64,000 nt of DNA, taken from an uncultured Brevibacillus sp. (GTDB lineage Bacteria > Bacillota > Bacilli > Brevibacillales > Brevibacillaceae). Location: positions 124,001-188,000 of the forward strand of contig NZ_CANMZW010000006.1 in assembly GCF_947502445.1 (NCBI RefSeq). The letters are read 5' to 3'. The translations under genes and the position numbers were made by a program. Of this stretch, positions 52,697 to 61,963 are shown in pieces (positions within the stretch are counted from its first letter, which is position 1; every line of letters begins with the position of its first letter). Under the pieces are notes generated by a model, which searched no databases, was not told the origin of the DNA, and saw only the letters and a program-made list of their open reading frames with translations.

Positions 52697-52781
52697 TTCG
52701 CTCGCTACGCTAGATGAAGGAGGAGAGCATATGTGACACAGCAGAAATACGTGTGCCAAAAGAGCGAGAGGTGTGGTTATC

Positions 52782-53231
52782 GTGGATCGTGAGCTTTCTG
52801 TACTGAGCGATCTTATTAAAGAGGCTTATCCACAGCTACCGATCTTGGTAAATGTGGATGACTGGATGGCACAGCGTTTTCAAGCTCCAATCGCCTTTCT
52901 TTTGTCACATGGCGTCATGGAGACGGGGAACAGTCTAACGTCTTATCAGGTAATTTCAGAAGCGGCCATTGTACTTCATTATCCCAAAGTAGACGGCGTG
53001 TATCAGCCGATTTCCACCGAACCTCTACGCCAGCTTCTGCGGAGGATGCAATTCAGCTATCGTGGGAAAAGTGATGATCTGACCATCGAGCTGGACAGCA
53101 CTTCCTTGCGAATCTGGAGAGATAAACGGGATCGAGCGGAAATCACGTTTCGATTCACGTACAAGGCTACTGTACCAAAAGACGAGGTAGACAAAATTAA
53201 CATCTTTGATATCGAGGAGGTCAAAACATAG
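52782..53231 (+). CDS. Phage tail-region protein in the XkdJ position
   Basis: 149 residues from the GTG at 52782, nine bases after GAGAGGT; a GTG at 52773 is in frame but lies on the site. Soluble alpha/beta protein with no motif I know (DDWMAQRFQAPIAFLLSHGV, ITFRFTYKATVPKDEVDKI). It is the first gene of the tail operon, just before the sheath, where PBSX has XkdJ. A tail terminator or completion role is possible from its place only. Confidence 0.7.
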   Translation: MDRELSVLSDLIKEAYPQLPILVNVDDWMAQRFQAPIAFLLSHGVMETGNSLTSYQVISEAAIVLHYPKVDGVYQPISTEPLRQLLRRMQFSYRGKSDDLTIELDSTSLRIWRDKRDRAEITFRFTYKATVPKDEVDKINIFDIEEVKT

Positions 53232-53422
53232 TGGCAAAAAAGGAGCACCAACCACAAGCTCCAGAGCTTGTACAAACCAAACAAGAATGGATTGAGAGCG
53301 CCGCATACTTTGGAGCCGAACGGTTCGAGGTAGCAGGTGCTCTTTTTTCTGAAACAGATCAGCAGCCATTGGCAGAGGGACAAGTAAAAAGTCGATTGAA
53401 CAAATACAAAGGCGGGGTGTAA
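53231..53422 (+). CDS. Small tail-region protein, XkzB position
   Basis: 63 residues from a GTG that overlaps the previous stop, with GAGGAGGT ahead. Charged, no membrane helix; a short helical segment KQEWIESAAYFGAERFEVAG recalls small proteins found just before sheath genes (YqbN-like Phage XkdN-type leader segments). Function unknown; a similar small gene precedes xkdK in PBSX. Confidence 0.75.
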   Translation: MAKKEHQPQAPELVQTKQEWIESAAYFGAERFEVAGALFSETDQQPLAEGQVKSRLNKYKGGV

Positions 53423-53424
53423 TA

Positions 53425-54762
53425 ATGACAATTCAACGTGAGCGACCAGGAGTAACGGTCGAATTGATCGCAAAAGCAAAAGAACGTGTAGTGCCAAAAA
53501 GCGGTGTTGTGCTGATTCCATATCAGGCTGAGTGGGGAGCGCCAGATGAACTAATCAAGCTGGGTAGCTTTGACGAGCGTATGGCCGAAACTTTCGGTCA
53601 GGTAGATACAATTGAGCTGGCAGCAGAAGGTGGCGCCACAATCCTGGCTTATCGCATGACAAATGGCAACGCAAAAGTAGCAACGTATGAGCAACCAGAT
53701 GCGATCAAGGTAGAGGCGCTGTATCCTGGACTACTTGGTAACGATTTGAAGCTTAGTATTGTCGCATCCACATCTGAGCCAGGGAAAAGAGAGTTGCAAG
53801 TAGTAGGGCCAATCAAAACAGAGAAGTATTCATTTGCCGATGCAGAAGAATTGGCTGCTAAAACGAGTCAATCGATTTACATCCGAGTGAACAAGCTGGG
53901 GGATACGGTAATTACCACAGTTGCAGAGACACTTTTGACCGGAGGAACGAGTGGTACAGCTACTCTGTCTGCTGCAGATTCTACCAAGCTATTCATGGCT
54001 GTTTCTGGTGCAGATTATGACACGATGTATCTTCCTTTTGACGATGCAGCCGTTCAAGCAGCTGCCAAACAGTTTATGGGGGATCGCCGCAAACAGAATA
54101 AAAAGCTGAGCACGCTTGTCATCGGTGGCAAAGCCATGGAAGACGACAATATGAGCAAGCACATCGAGCGCTCTGTAGCGCAAAATGCCCGTTATGTCGT
54201 GAATTCAGCAATTGCAGGCCAACACAACAATGGCAAGGTTTATGGAAGCTTGGAATGGGCTGCATGGGTAGCGGGTATGATTGCAGCGACTCCAGCACAC
54301 GAATCGCTAACAGCAATTGTCGTTCCCCTGAAAAAAGCACTCAAAGATTGGGGGCATACCGAGATTTTGAATGCCCTCGGAACAGGTACATTGATCGCCA
54401 CACGTGACGGGGATGTTTACATCATCGAGAGCGCAGTGAATACATTCGCCGTGATCGGTACCAAAGAGCGCGAGGATTACGGAAAAATCCGTGTCAGCAT
54501 GACGCTTGATCAGATCGTCAACGACATCAGCCAAGTGGGCAAAAAATACAAAGGAAAACTGAGCAACAACGATCTGGGGGGCGCTGTATTTGTATCTGCG
54601 GTCAATGCCTATATGACTGTCCGCGAACAGCAAGGCGCAATTGATGCTGGCTGGACGTTTGTCGATCAAAAGAATGGCGATGGCGATCGCCGGGGCTTCC
54701 TTTTGTCCGCAAAACCTTTAGATGCAATCGAATACTTTGATATTGACTGGGAGGTGCTGTAA
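53425..54762 (+). CDS. xkdK: Phage tail sheath protein
   Basis: 445 residues. The N-terminus (RERPGVTVELIAKAKERV) and the C-terminal domain (TFVDQKNGDGDRRGFLLSAK, then YFDIDWEVL) are typical of the XkdK/YqbM sheath family, as is the middle TMYLPFDDAAVQAAAKQFM. Sheath subunits stack round the tube and contract to drive it through the target envelope. Its presence makes the particle a contractile, myovirus-like tail. It is followed immediately by the tube gene. Confidence 0.93.
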   Translation: MTIQRERPGVTVELIAKAKERVVPKSGVVLIPYQAEWGAPDELIKLGSFDERMAETFGQVDTIELAAEGGATILAYRMTNGNAKVATYEQPDAIKVEALYPGLLGNDLKLSIVASTSEPGKRELQVVGPIKTEKYSFADAEELAAKTSQSIYIRVNKLGDTVITTVAETLLTGGTSGTATLSAADSTKLFMAVSGADYDTMYLPFDDAAVQAAAKQFMGDRRKQNKKLSTLVIGGKAMEDDNMSKHIERSVAQNARYVVNSAIAGQHNNGKVYGSLEWAAWVAGMIAATPAHESLTAIVVPLKKALKDWGHTEILNALGTGTLIATRDGDVYIIESAVNTFAVIGTKEREDYGKIRVSMTLDQIVNDISQVGKKYKGKLSNNDLGGAVFVSAVNAYMTVREQQGAIDAGWTFVDQKNGDGDRRGFLLSAKPLDAIEYFDIDWEVL

Positions 54763-55215
54763 TTGGCTATTGCACGCGATATTAAATTGAAGAACTGCCA
54801 AATTTACGATGAAAATGGAGACCCGATCTACGGAACTCTCGAAGGAAAAATGGTTCTCAAGGTGGAGTATGGCGATACGAATCGTCTGCAAAAAGGGAAA
54901 ATCCAGACAGTTAATAATTGGCATGTAGAAGTGACACTGAAAATTACTGCAACAAACGCGGCTCTGAAATACTACTGCGTAGAGCAATTGACCAAAGGAA
55001 AAACGCCTGTTCTGCCATTCCTGATCGGTGAAACGCTGGACAAGGAAGCTGGAAATTCCGAGCGCGTCCGTATTTCCAATATCGTGTTGAATCCTGATGA
55101 AATCACGTTGTGGGAAGCAAAGGCAGATGGTAACGACCACGCTACCTATGATCTCAAAGGCATGTCCATTGAAAAGCCTGATTATCTCGACGAATTGCCA
55201 GCGTACACCGAATAG
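54763..55215 (+). CDS. xkdM: Phage tail tube protein
   Basis: 150 residues from a TTG right after the sheath stop; GGGAGGTG within the sheath gene supplies the ribosome binding site. The sequence (LKNCQIYDENGDPIYGTLEG, VEVTLKITATNAALKYY, VLPFLIGETLDKEAG) is that of the XkdM/YqbM tube family of PBSX-like elements. It forms the inner tube inside the sheath. Confidence 0.92.
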   Translation: MAIARDIKLKNCQIYDENGDPIYGTLEGKMVLKVEYGDTNRLQKGKIQTVNNWHVEVTLKITATNAALKYYCVEQLTKGKTPVLPFLIGETLDKEAGNSERVRISNIVLNPDEITLWEAKADGNDHATYDLKGMSIEKPDYLDELPAYTE

Positions 55216-55226
55216 GGGGAATAAAG

Positions 55227-55607
55227 ATGAGCAAGCTGCAAAAATATTTGGCAAAAGCCAATGAACAAACGCCACGAAAAGAAATTGTGGTGAACATTGA
55301 TGGTGATGAGTGGAAAGTCCGCCAGTTAAATCTCTCCGAGCTGCGCGATTGCGAGCGAATGGCTGACAAAGGGGAGAAAACAGATTGGTTCCTCTACAAT
55401 GATGCTCGTCTGGTGAAGGCGACTGAACACGATTTCCCTTGGAACCAGGAAGAGTTGAAAAAGGCGTACAAAGTGGGCACAAAGTATGAGCTGGTGGAAA
55501 AAATTTTCCGCGATAATCCAGAAGGCTATACGAAGCTGCTCAATGCTGTTCGCGAAGTAAACGCGGGCCAATCTGAGGAAGAAGCCATCGAAGAAGCAAA
55601 AAACTGA
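55227..55607 (+). CDS. xkdN: Tail assembly chaperone, short form (XkdN-like)
   Basis: 126 residues with GGGGGA ahead of the ATG. Acidic and helical (QLNLSELRDCERMADKGEK, TKYELVEKIFRDNPEGYTKL) like XkdN/YqbN and the gpG proteins of other phages, which hold the tape measure during tail assembly. The last codons are GCA AAA AAC TGA, which form a slippery site for making a longer form. Confidence 0.9.
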   Translation: MSKLQKYLAKANEQTPRKEIVVNIDGDEWKVRQLNLSELRDCERMADKGEKTDWFLYNDARLVKATEHDFPWNQEELKKAYKVGTKYELVEKIFRDNPEGYTKLLNAVREVNAGQSEEEAIEEAKN

Positions 55608-55768
55608 TCCGATCTGACGGAGAAGCCTGGCATATTTGCCGCGCCTTTCTAAGAGGACGAGGTAGACCGTCGGATCTACTAGAATACGAGGTTGATGTGT
55701 ACAAGCAAAAGCTGTTTTTGTTTGCTTGTCAGATCATTGAGTCAGAGGAGGAAAAGGTCGGGGGATGA
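55227..55768 (+). CDS. Tail assembly chaperone, frameshifted long form (G-T type fusion)
   Basis: A -1 shift at 55598-55604 bypasses the stop at 55605 and adds 54 residues (LIRSDGEAWHICRAFLRGRG, then EYEVDVYKQKLFLFACQIIE) up to a stop at 55768. That stretch is open, protein-like and has no start of its own. It fills the gap before the tape measure gene. This is the conserved lambda G/GT arrangement, in which the extension binds tail tube subunits. Confidence 0.85.
55598..55604 (+). promoter_or_regulatory. Programmed -1 ribosomal frameshift site
   Basis: The heptamer A AAA AAC is in the X XXY YYZ register of the upstream frame and lies directly before the stop codon. I do not see a strong stem or pseudoknot just after it. 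Confidence 0.82.
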
Positions 55769-55842
55769 TCCTCGAGCTTTTCTTGCTTTTACACTTTAAA
55801 CAAGTTTTTAGGGACCTCAGTGAAAGACAGGGGGTGAATCAT

Positions 55843-58368
55843 GTGTCTACGGATGTAGGAAATTTAAAAACGGCTAGTAGTGAAATTAAAGCAATAGGTA
55901 AAGAAATTAGTAATACAACTAAAGCCCTTGCTCATATGGAAAAAAAGCTGAGTAGCATGACTGGTGAGTTTTCATCAAAGACGGAGCGGCTTAAGCGAAG
56001 TATGAAAGGCTTACGGTCCGAAATCAATGACCTGAACAACCTGAGCGCAACGCCACGTATCGAATTAATCGAGAAGGGCTTTAGCAAGCTTGGTGCTCTC
56101 AAACAGCAGCTTTTAAGTTTAAGTACCACTGCTGCTGGGATTGCAATCGGCTCTTCTATTGGAGGAATGATAGATGAGGCGAAGGCAGCAGCTAGAGAGC
56201 GAGGTTTGTACGCTGCCAGCGGGAAGACAGAAAAGCAAATGCAGGACTTTGATCAGCTTACAAATAAAATCATGGATATCAATCCATATCTAAACAAGCC
56301 GCAAGCGATGGCAATGATCTCAAGAAGTGAACAGCTCAATCCCGAAAATGCTGATAAATATGCAGAACGAGCAGCGATGCTCAGCGTTACTACGGTATAT
56401 TCACCGGAAGAACATTTACGGATGATGGCTTCAATGCGTGAGGGGACTGGCATTGATGATGCTACGCGTTTAGCCAACTCAATTCAAGAAATGAGCAACA
56501 AGGTTGGCGATATGAACGGTAAGTTTGTTAGTTCGATTGTTGAGTTCAGCGAAGTGAATGGAAAACTTCTTAATACGCCAGAAAAAATGGCGGCTATGGT
56601 GTCTGAGATTAAGAACTTGGGGATTCTGAACGATGACAAGGCATTTGGTGCTCTGCGAGAGAGTGTCACTAGGCTTACAAATCAGCAAGAACTGACTACT
56701 ATCCTCAAAACTCAATTTGAAGGACAGGGTTCTCGAAACCCGGAGGAAGCACAGCGCATGGCCGAAGCGGAGGCTAAGCGACTTAATACTGCTCTAGCTT
56801 CAGGAGATAAGGATGAACAACGAGTTGCGCTGGGTAAAGTAATGATGGCCATCGCTTCAATTGAGGATCAGGGTACGCAACAGAAGATTCTCTATAATCT
56901 GGGGGGAATACCAGGCAAGGATATTCCTGAGGAATTTGCGAAGCTCTTGGATGCTGCAGGTAAAATTGCTACCGGAGAGATACGCCCGCAGGTTGGCAAT
57001 GAGGCGCAGAAGGCTTACGAGGTGGCAACCAAAGAGAACGAATACTTTGCGTTAATGAAGGAGCAGGTTTTGGCAAAACAGGTAGCATTGGAAACTCTTT
57101 CAAAGGTTACTAATGATCTATCCGGGGTCTTAACTGGATTATCAAGATTTGCTGCTTCCCTAGCTGGTGGTTTTAATGGTTGGCCAGATTGGGGAAGATA
57201 TGCACTTTTGATCACCATAGGTGTAATGGGAGCAACTAGCCTAATAAGCAGTACAATTTTCACAACAAGAGCATTTGTATCGTCACTCAAACTAATCTAC
57301 CAAGCAATACGAGAAATTCCTTCTAGTGTAAAGACGAAAGTTTCTAATTGGAGAACAAAAGGGACTGACGTTAATACAGGAGGTCCTACTTCTTCTGGAA
57401 AACAACAGCCCCGGAATTCAACAGATAGAAAGCCTGCCCCCATATTCCAAAACATATACAAGGCGATACTAGAATTACCCTCGAAATTAAAAACGAAGTG
57501 GACAAACGGAGGAAAAGAGACACCAAGTATTGATACGGGTGGAACAGGATCAACACCACAATCATCTTCTCGTAAAGGCGAGTCGAAGAGTCAGAACAAA
57601 ACGAACAAAAATCAGAAAAAAAATAGTAGTGGGAGAAATAGCAACCAACTTGGATTACAAGGAGCAGGTTCCTCTTCTCCGAAAAATGGCTTCGCACACG
57701 GTGGAGGTACATCCTCCTTGATAAACGGATTTTCCCACACAGAAAGTGGTATCGCTGGTTTCAAGGGTGGAGCAAAAGGACTACTACGAAGAGTACCTCT
57801 TCTGGGACAAGCACTTAGCCTCGTCGATTTTGCCCAATCGGACAATAAGCTAGAAACGGCAGCCCAATTAGGGACAGAGGCACTTGGAGGCTGGGGAGGA
57901 GCAGCAGCTGGAGCAGCAGCCGGGGCAGCGATCGGATCTGTTGTTCCTGTGCTTGGTACCGCAATTGGAGGCGTTATTGGTGGCCTGATCGGTGGATTTG
58001 GCGGTTCGATGGCTGGGAGTGCAGCATTTGACGGGATTAAATCACTGTGGCAAGATGAACCGCCAACAACAGTAGCAATGCCGAGGCGCCCACTTTCCAA
58101 GGAAGTGAGACAAAACCTTCTCCAAAGCATGCCAGCAGGCCCACCTGTACCAGATCAATCGCCCGTCAGTGGTCATCAAGTAAAGCCACAGTCCATTTCG
58201 CTCACAATTCCTCAAATCACCATCCCGCTTCATGCAGAAGGTGTTTTGCAGGATATCCCTACAATGCTGAGAATGCTAAGTGATCCTTCAGTTGGACAAA
58301 GAATTAAAGATATCATCGAAAAATCATTGTTAGATGCACTAGAAACCAGAGGAGGTGTGACTGTTTGA
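55843..58368 (+). CDS. Tail tape measure protein
   Basis: 841 residues from the GTG at 55843, five bases after AGGGGGTGA; an ATG at 55765 overlapping the previous stop is in frame and would add 26 residues. A coiled coil (about 5-75), a helical middle (to about 400), a hydrophobic segment (about 455-490) and a low-complexity K/S/N/G-rich linker follow. A glycine/alanine-zipper membrane region (GAAAGAAAGAAIGSV, then IGGLIGGFGGSMAG) lies near 680-720. This matches tape measure proteins, which fix tail length and enter the target membrane. At 841 residues it is shorter than PBSX XkdO (about 1330), which predicts a shorter tail. Confidence 0.88.
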   Translation: MSTDVGNLKTASSEIKAIGKEISNTTKALAHMEKKLSSMTGEFSSKTERLKRSMKGLRSEINDLNNLSATPRIELIEKGFSKLGALKQQLLSLSTTAAGIAIGSSIGGMIDEAKAAARERGLYAASGKTEKQMQDFDQLTNKIMDINPYLNKPQAMAMISRSEQLNPENADKYAERAAMLSVTTVYSPEEHLRMMASMREGTGIDDATRLANSIQEMSNKVGDMNGKFVSSIVEFSEVNGKLLNTPEKMAAMVSEIKNLGILNDDKAFGALRESVTRLTNQQELTTILKTQFEGQGSRNPEEAQRMAEAEAKRLNTALASGDKDEQRVALGKVMMAIASIEDQGTQQKILYNLGGIPGKDIPEEFAKLLDAAGKIATGEIRPQVGNEAQKAYEVATKENEYFALMKEQVLAKQVALETLSKVTNDLSGVLTGLSRFAASLAGGFNGWPDWGRYALLITIGVMGATSLISSTIFTTRAFVSSLKLIYQAIREIPSSVKTKVSNWRTKGTDVNTGGPTSSGKQQPRNSTDRKPAPIFQNIYKAILELPSKLKTKWTNGGKETPSIDTGGTGSTPQSSSRKGESKSQNKTNKNQKKNSSGRNSNQLGLQGAGSSSPKNGFAHGGGTSSLINGFSHTESGIAGFKGGAKGLLRRVPLLGQALSLVDFAQSDNKLETAAQLGTEALGGWGGAAAGAAAGAAIGSVVPVLGTAIGGVIGGLIGGFGGSMAGSAAFDGIKSLWQDEPPTTVAMPRRPLSKEVRQNLLQSMPAGPPVPDQSPVSGHQVKPQSISLTIPQITIPLHAEGVLQDIPTMLRMLSDPSVGQRIKDIIEKSLLDALETRGGVTV

Positions 58369-58955
58369 TTCGCTTGCAAGGCAAATATAGGCTGACATTT
58401 CCGGTTACACCTGCTGAAATTCAGTTCCGTGGCTATGGTAATGACACGGAGAGCATCACGTCCATTACGCTATCGACAGAAAATCGCATTTCTGCAAGAC
58501 GTCCCAAGTCGATCTCTTTTGACTTCTTTCTTCCGGGAGATAGCAGTGCTCCCTTCATTGAGGTTGAAGGGTATCAAGGGCCAAGATCGTGGCTTGCGGG
58601 ACTGGAGCGGTTAACAGGTACAGAAGTACTGTTGACAATAGATGAGCTGGATTTGGCATGGGCTGTGCTCATCGGTCCATGCGACGGCAAGTTTCAGGGA
58701 AAAAATGTTGATTTCCACGGTTCTATCGAGTTTCCACTGTTTGAAAAAAATGAGTTCATCACCTGGAGCAATCAAACACAGCTGCTCAGTCCAAGTACAA
58801 TTATTACAAAGCAGCAGCCTGCAAGACCAAATACGAGCGGCAAGGTATCCAAGAAAACCCAAAAACAAAATTCGAATTCTAACAACACTTCTGCAGCAGC
58901 GGATGTAGTAGGAAAAGAAGCAATCATCAAGAAAAAGCTGGAACACGCATACTAA
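58365..58955 (+). CDS. Baseplate/tail spike-base protein, XkdP-like without LysM
   Basis: 196 residues from a TTG that overlaps the tape-measure stop, with GAGGAGGTGA seven bases ahead. The body (LTFPVTPAEIQFRGYGNDTE, SISFDFFLPGD, WLAGLERLTG, WAVLIGPCDGKFQG) matches the N-terminal part of XkdP-type proteins. PBSX XkdP ends in a LysM domain; here the C-terminus is a K/N/S/T-rich tail (KQNSNSNNTSAAA) with no LysM. That may be a natural short form. Confidence 0.8.
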   Translation: MIRLQGKYRLTFPVTPAEIQFRGYGNDTESITSITLSTENRISARRPKSISFDFFLPGDSSAPFIEVEGYQGPRSWLAGLERLTGTEVLLTIDELDLAWAVLIGPCDGKFQGKNVDFHGSIEFPLFEKNEFITWSNQTQLLSPSTIITKQQPARPNTSGKVSKKTQKQNSNSNNTSAAADVVGKEAIIKKKLEHAY

Positions 58956-58974
58956 ATGTAACGGAGTTGATGGA

Positions 58975-59928
58975 ATGAAAGTCATTTACGGAAAAGAACA
59001 AACCCGCTATGACCTGACTCCAGCCGTTACGGAGCTGTCCTGGTCCTCAGCGAGGGGACAAATCGCTCAGAATTGTGATGTGAAAATAAAGGGGGGCCCG
59101 CCACTTAAGTCGGCGGGCTTTTTGATGCTATTCACGGGCTCGGAGCTAAAGGTTGCACAGCAGTTCTTTCATGGACCGCTCGTACGTTTTGATCGCGATG
59201 ATCAATCAGGCGACCTCTCGGCGACAGCCTATGAGCTCGGCTGGTATTTGCAAAAAAATGAAATCTCCAGAATAAAGCTGGATGGCGATGCCGGTTCTGA
59301 GCTTGCGCGCATTATCAAGTCAGCTGGAATTAGCTTTACTTGTCCTGCATTTGGATTTGTAACAAAGGAGCGGGTTTCACCCCAATCGTATACTTCTCTC
59401 TTTACGACTTTGACAGACCAGGCTTACGAGAAAACCGGGATTCGCTATTTCGTTCAGTACGAGCGTGACAAGCTGACTGTCCTTCCAGAAGGCGGAAATC
59501 GCATGATCCCCATGTTCAAGGCGAGCATGCTTACCAGTAGCTCCACAGGCGAGAGTATCGAGGAGGTTTACACAGTAGTTACAGCAGAGCGTTATAAAGA
59601 GGATCAAATCGCGAGCAGTGCGACCAAATCGAATGATACGCTGGTCAAGGAAATTGGGCGAATGCAAAAGATGATTGATGCAGGAGAGGACAAAAATGTA
59701 TCTGCACTAGCTGCTAAGCAGTTGGCTGAGCTATCCAAAATCCCGAAAACACGCTCCATTACGACCAGGCACGAGGATGAAAATGCTGCGAGACTTCGAG
59801 CGGGCTGGCTGATCAAAATCATGGAAAAGGACAACAAAACAATAACCGATTGGATTGTGACCAATTGTCAAGCCCGCTTCAAGGGTGGTTTGTACACGAT
59901 GGATCTCCAATTGGAAAGGAGGGTGTAA
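58975..59928 (+). CDS. xkdQ: Baseplate hub protein, XkdQ-like
   Basis: 317 residues with GGAG-type site ahead of the ATG. It has the gp27-like hub architecture of XkdQ/YqbQ (WSSARGQIAQNCDVKIKGG near the start, YTSLFTTLTDQAYEKTGIRY in the middle, RLRAGWLIKIMEKDNKTITD near the end). The hub joins the tube to the baseplate. Followed one base later by the XkdR-like gene. Confidence 0.88.
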   Translation: MKVIYGKEQTRYDLTPAVTELSWSSARGQIAQNCDVKIKGGPPLKSAGFLMLFTGSELKVAQQFFHGPLVRFDRDDQSGDLSATAYELGWYLQKNEISRIKLDGDAGSELARIIKSAGISFTCPAFGFVTKERVSPQSYTSLFTTLTDQAYEKTGIRYFVQYERDKLTVLPEGGNRMIPMFKASMLTSSSTGESIEEVYTVVTAERYKEDQIASSATKSNDTLVKEIGRMQKMIDAGEDKNVSALAAKQLAELSKIPKTRSITTRHEDENAARLRAGWLIKIMEKDNKTITDWIVTNCQARFKGGLYTMDLQLERRV

Positions 59929-59929
59929 G

Positions 59930-60178
59930 ATGCATTCAGTTATTGCAAAGCTCAGAGGATATGCGCAGGACGGCTTGCAAAATACTCGTGGAGAATTTGG
60001 GCAGCTTTTGTCTTTGACCCCGTTATCCGTGAAATTGGACGAAGACCCTACTCCCCTGGATCCATATGAGCTGGCAACCCTGCGCTCCGCTTTTTTGAGA
60101 CAGGAAGACGTAGGCAAAAAAGTAGCTCTGCTTCGATGTACGAATGACCAATACCTCCTGCTTGGGGTGGTGGAATAA
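59930..60178 (+). CDS. xkdR: DUF2577 protein, XkdR-like
   Basis: 82 residues, ATG at 59930 behind AGGAGGGTG. Similar in length and place to XkdR (88 residues), a small baseplate-region protein with an OB-like fold (LGQLLSLTPLSVKLDED, VALLRCTNDQYLLLGVVE). Its stop overlaps the next start. Confidence 0.82.
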   Translation: MHSVIAKLRGYAQDGLQNTRGEFGQLLSLTPLSVKLDEDPTPLDPYELATLRSAFLRQEDVGKKVALLRCTNDQYLLLGVVE

Positions 60179-60612
60179 TGTTTCCCGAGCTACAAGGTAA
60201 AGAGGAGATTATGGCTTCCCAAAAAGACACGTCGATTCCATGGACGTACAAGTTTGATTGGGATACCAAGCAATTGAGACAGGGGCTAGATGGCAGATAT
60301 TTGCGTACAGAAAATTACGCGCAATATTTGGAAGAGACTGCTAAAAAAATTCTCAATACGAGGCGCTTTCGTTACGCAATCTATTCCGAACGCTATGGCG
60401 TTGACTTTTTGACGGACAGAGGGCGGATGCGGTCCGGGATATCCTTGGCGGTGGTCAAAGTTCAAGCTGAGGAAGCATTGGAAGCTCATAGTGAAATTGA
60501 GCGAGCAGAGGTGAGTGATATTCGGTTTGAGGGAAGCAGGGTCATTTTTCACGTAGAGATTACAGGAGCACGAGGCACAACGAGAATGGAGGTGGACGTA
60601 TGGCAACGCTAG
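60178..60612 (+). CDS. xkdS: DUF2634 baseplate protein, XkdS-like
   Basis: 144 residues, same length as PBSX XkdS. Family features: TYKFDWDTKQLRQG near the start, RRFRYAIYSERYGVDF in the middle. This is a gp25-like wedge component of the baseplate. It overlaps the XkdT-like gene by 13 bases. Confidence 0.88.
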   Translation: MFPELQGKEEIMASQKDTSIPWTYKFDWDTKQLRQGLDGRYLRTENYAQYLEETAKKILNTRRFRYAIYSERYGVDFLTDRGRMRSGISLAVVKVQAEEALEAHSEIERAEVSDIRFEGSRVIFHVEITGARGTTRMEVDVWQR

Positions 60613-61415
60613 AGAAACCGAAAATGCCGATTTTGCGAGAGATGCCGGATCAGATCTATCAGCGAATGGCAAATAGGATGAAGCTTTTAGCTGAGCAAAA
60701 AGGAGATACACCGCCAGCGACAGAGGAAGGAGAAATCTTTTATGATTTGCTCTATCCTTTGGCTGAGGAAATTAGTGAGCAGCAGCAGTTGTTGGAGTAT
60801 GGTTTTTTACAAGGTTTTCTTCCTTGGGCGGATGATGAGTTTTTAGATGCAAACGGAGTATTCTTTGGTATTGCGCGCAATGAAGGTGAAATGGATGATG
60901 CCTATCGTCATCGCTTAATTGATAGAGCTCGTTCTGAAGAAGGAGATGGACGACGCCGAGACTACGAGCGGTGGGCGCGGGATGTAGAAGGGGTAGGAGG
61001 AGCTTTTGCGATTGAGAAAGCGCGTCATGATTTATCTATTGATGTATATATCACTGATCAAAATGGGTTACCTGTATCCTTAGAGCAAGCGGAACAGGTA
61101 CGAATGAAACTGGAAGATAAGAGAAAGGCTCTACACGACTTGAAGGTGTTGCCAGCAAAAATCTTCCCGATAAGCGTTACTGTGCGACTAATATTACGTT
61201 CAGGTGCATCGCTTGATGAGGTTCGGGATGATATCAGCAAGCAAATCAAAAATTATTTAAAAGGGCGTTCACAGATCATTTACCAACAGATCGTAACGCT
61301 TTTTTTCGTGGATGGAGTAGAGGATATTGCTGAATACACCTTGAATGGCGGCGAAGATAATCTGTCTGTTCCGGCCGATTCTGTCGCAATTTTAAATCTG
61401 GTGGTGGACACATGA
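60600..61415 (+). CDS. xkdT: Baseplate J-like protein, XkdT-like (short)
   Basis: 271 residues with GGAGGTGG ahead. The baseplate J signature is visible (PLAEEISEQQQLLEYGFLQG, FLDANGVFFGIARNEGE, YRHRLIDRARSEEG-GRRRDY). XkdT of PBSX has about 348 residues, so the middle domain is reduced here. It forms the baseplate wedge that holds the fibres. Confidence 0.85.
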   Translation: MATLEKPKMPILREMPDQIYQRMANRMKLLAEQKGDTPPATEEGEIFYDLLYPLAEEISEQQQLLEYGFLQGFLPWADDEFLDANGVFFGIARNEGEMDDAYRHRLIDRARSEEGDGRRRDYERWARDVEGVGGAFAIEKARHDLSIDVYITDQNGLPVSLEQAEQVRMKLEDKRKALHDLKVLPAKIFPISVTVRLILRSGASLDEVRDDISKQIKNYLKGRSQIIYQQIVTLFFVDGVEDIAEYTLNGGEDNLSVPADSVAILNLVVDT

Positions 61416-61963
61416 TTCCAGAGCGTTACAAAAGGATGTTGCCTCCACAATGGTATGAGAATAAGCTTGCTGAGTATCATTTTGAGGGTGCAACGGCAGC
61501 AGTAGACGTACAAGAAGTAAAACGTTTAGATATTGAGCGACAGTTCTTTCCTCTATCAGCCACCTGGGGCCTCGATATTTGGGAATGGATTTATTTTGGG
61601 AAAAAGCAGTTGTTAAGTATCGAGGAACGTCGGAAGAATATACAGTCTCAACATTGGGCAAAGCTACCTTTCACGATGCCCGTTTTAAAGTCCCTCGGAA
61701 TGACAGTCGGTCAATTACTCTCCGTTTCAGAGGACTTTGCCTCAAAGGAGATCGTTTTTTCATTTCATCAAGACAAACCCGTCGATAGCCTCGCCTTACA
61801 CCACATTTTTGAGAGAATGAGGCCAGTCCATGTGAATCGGGAAAGAATTGTTATCCAAAAAAACGGAAGTCTGGTTATTTCTTCAGATTATATGCAAATT
61901 TACTACAGTGATCCCCGCATGTGCGGATCATTCTATGTCGGTGGTGAAAACTCCCTATGTTAA
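61412..61963 (+). CDS. xkdU: DUF2313 (YmfQ/XkdU-like) tail protein
   Basis: 183 residues, coupled to the XkdT-like stop by ATGA. Typical family opening MIPERYKRMLPPQWYENK and the mid segment SIEERRKNIQSQHWAKL. PBSX XkdU has 193 residues and joins baseplate to fibre. Its end overlaps the next gene. Confidence 0.85.
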   Translation: MIPERYKRMLPPQWYENKLAEYHFEGATAAVDVQEVKRLDIERQFFPLSATWGLDIWEWIYFGKKQLLSIEERRKNIQSQHWAKLPFTMPVLKSLGMTVGQLLSVSEDFASKEIVFSFHQDKPVDSLALHHIFERMRPVHVNRERIVIQKNGSLVISSDYMQIYYSDPRMCGSFYVGGENSLC

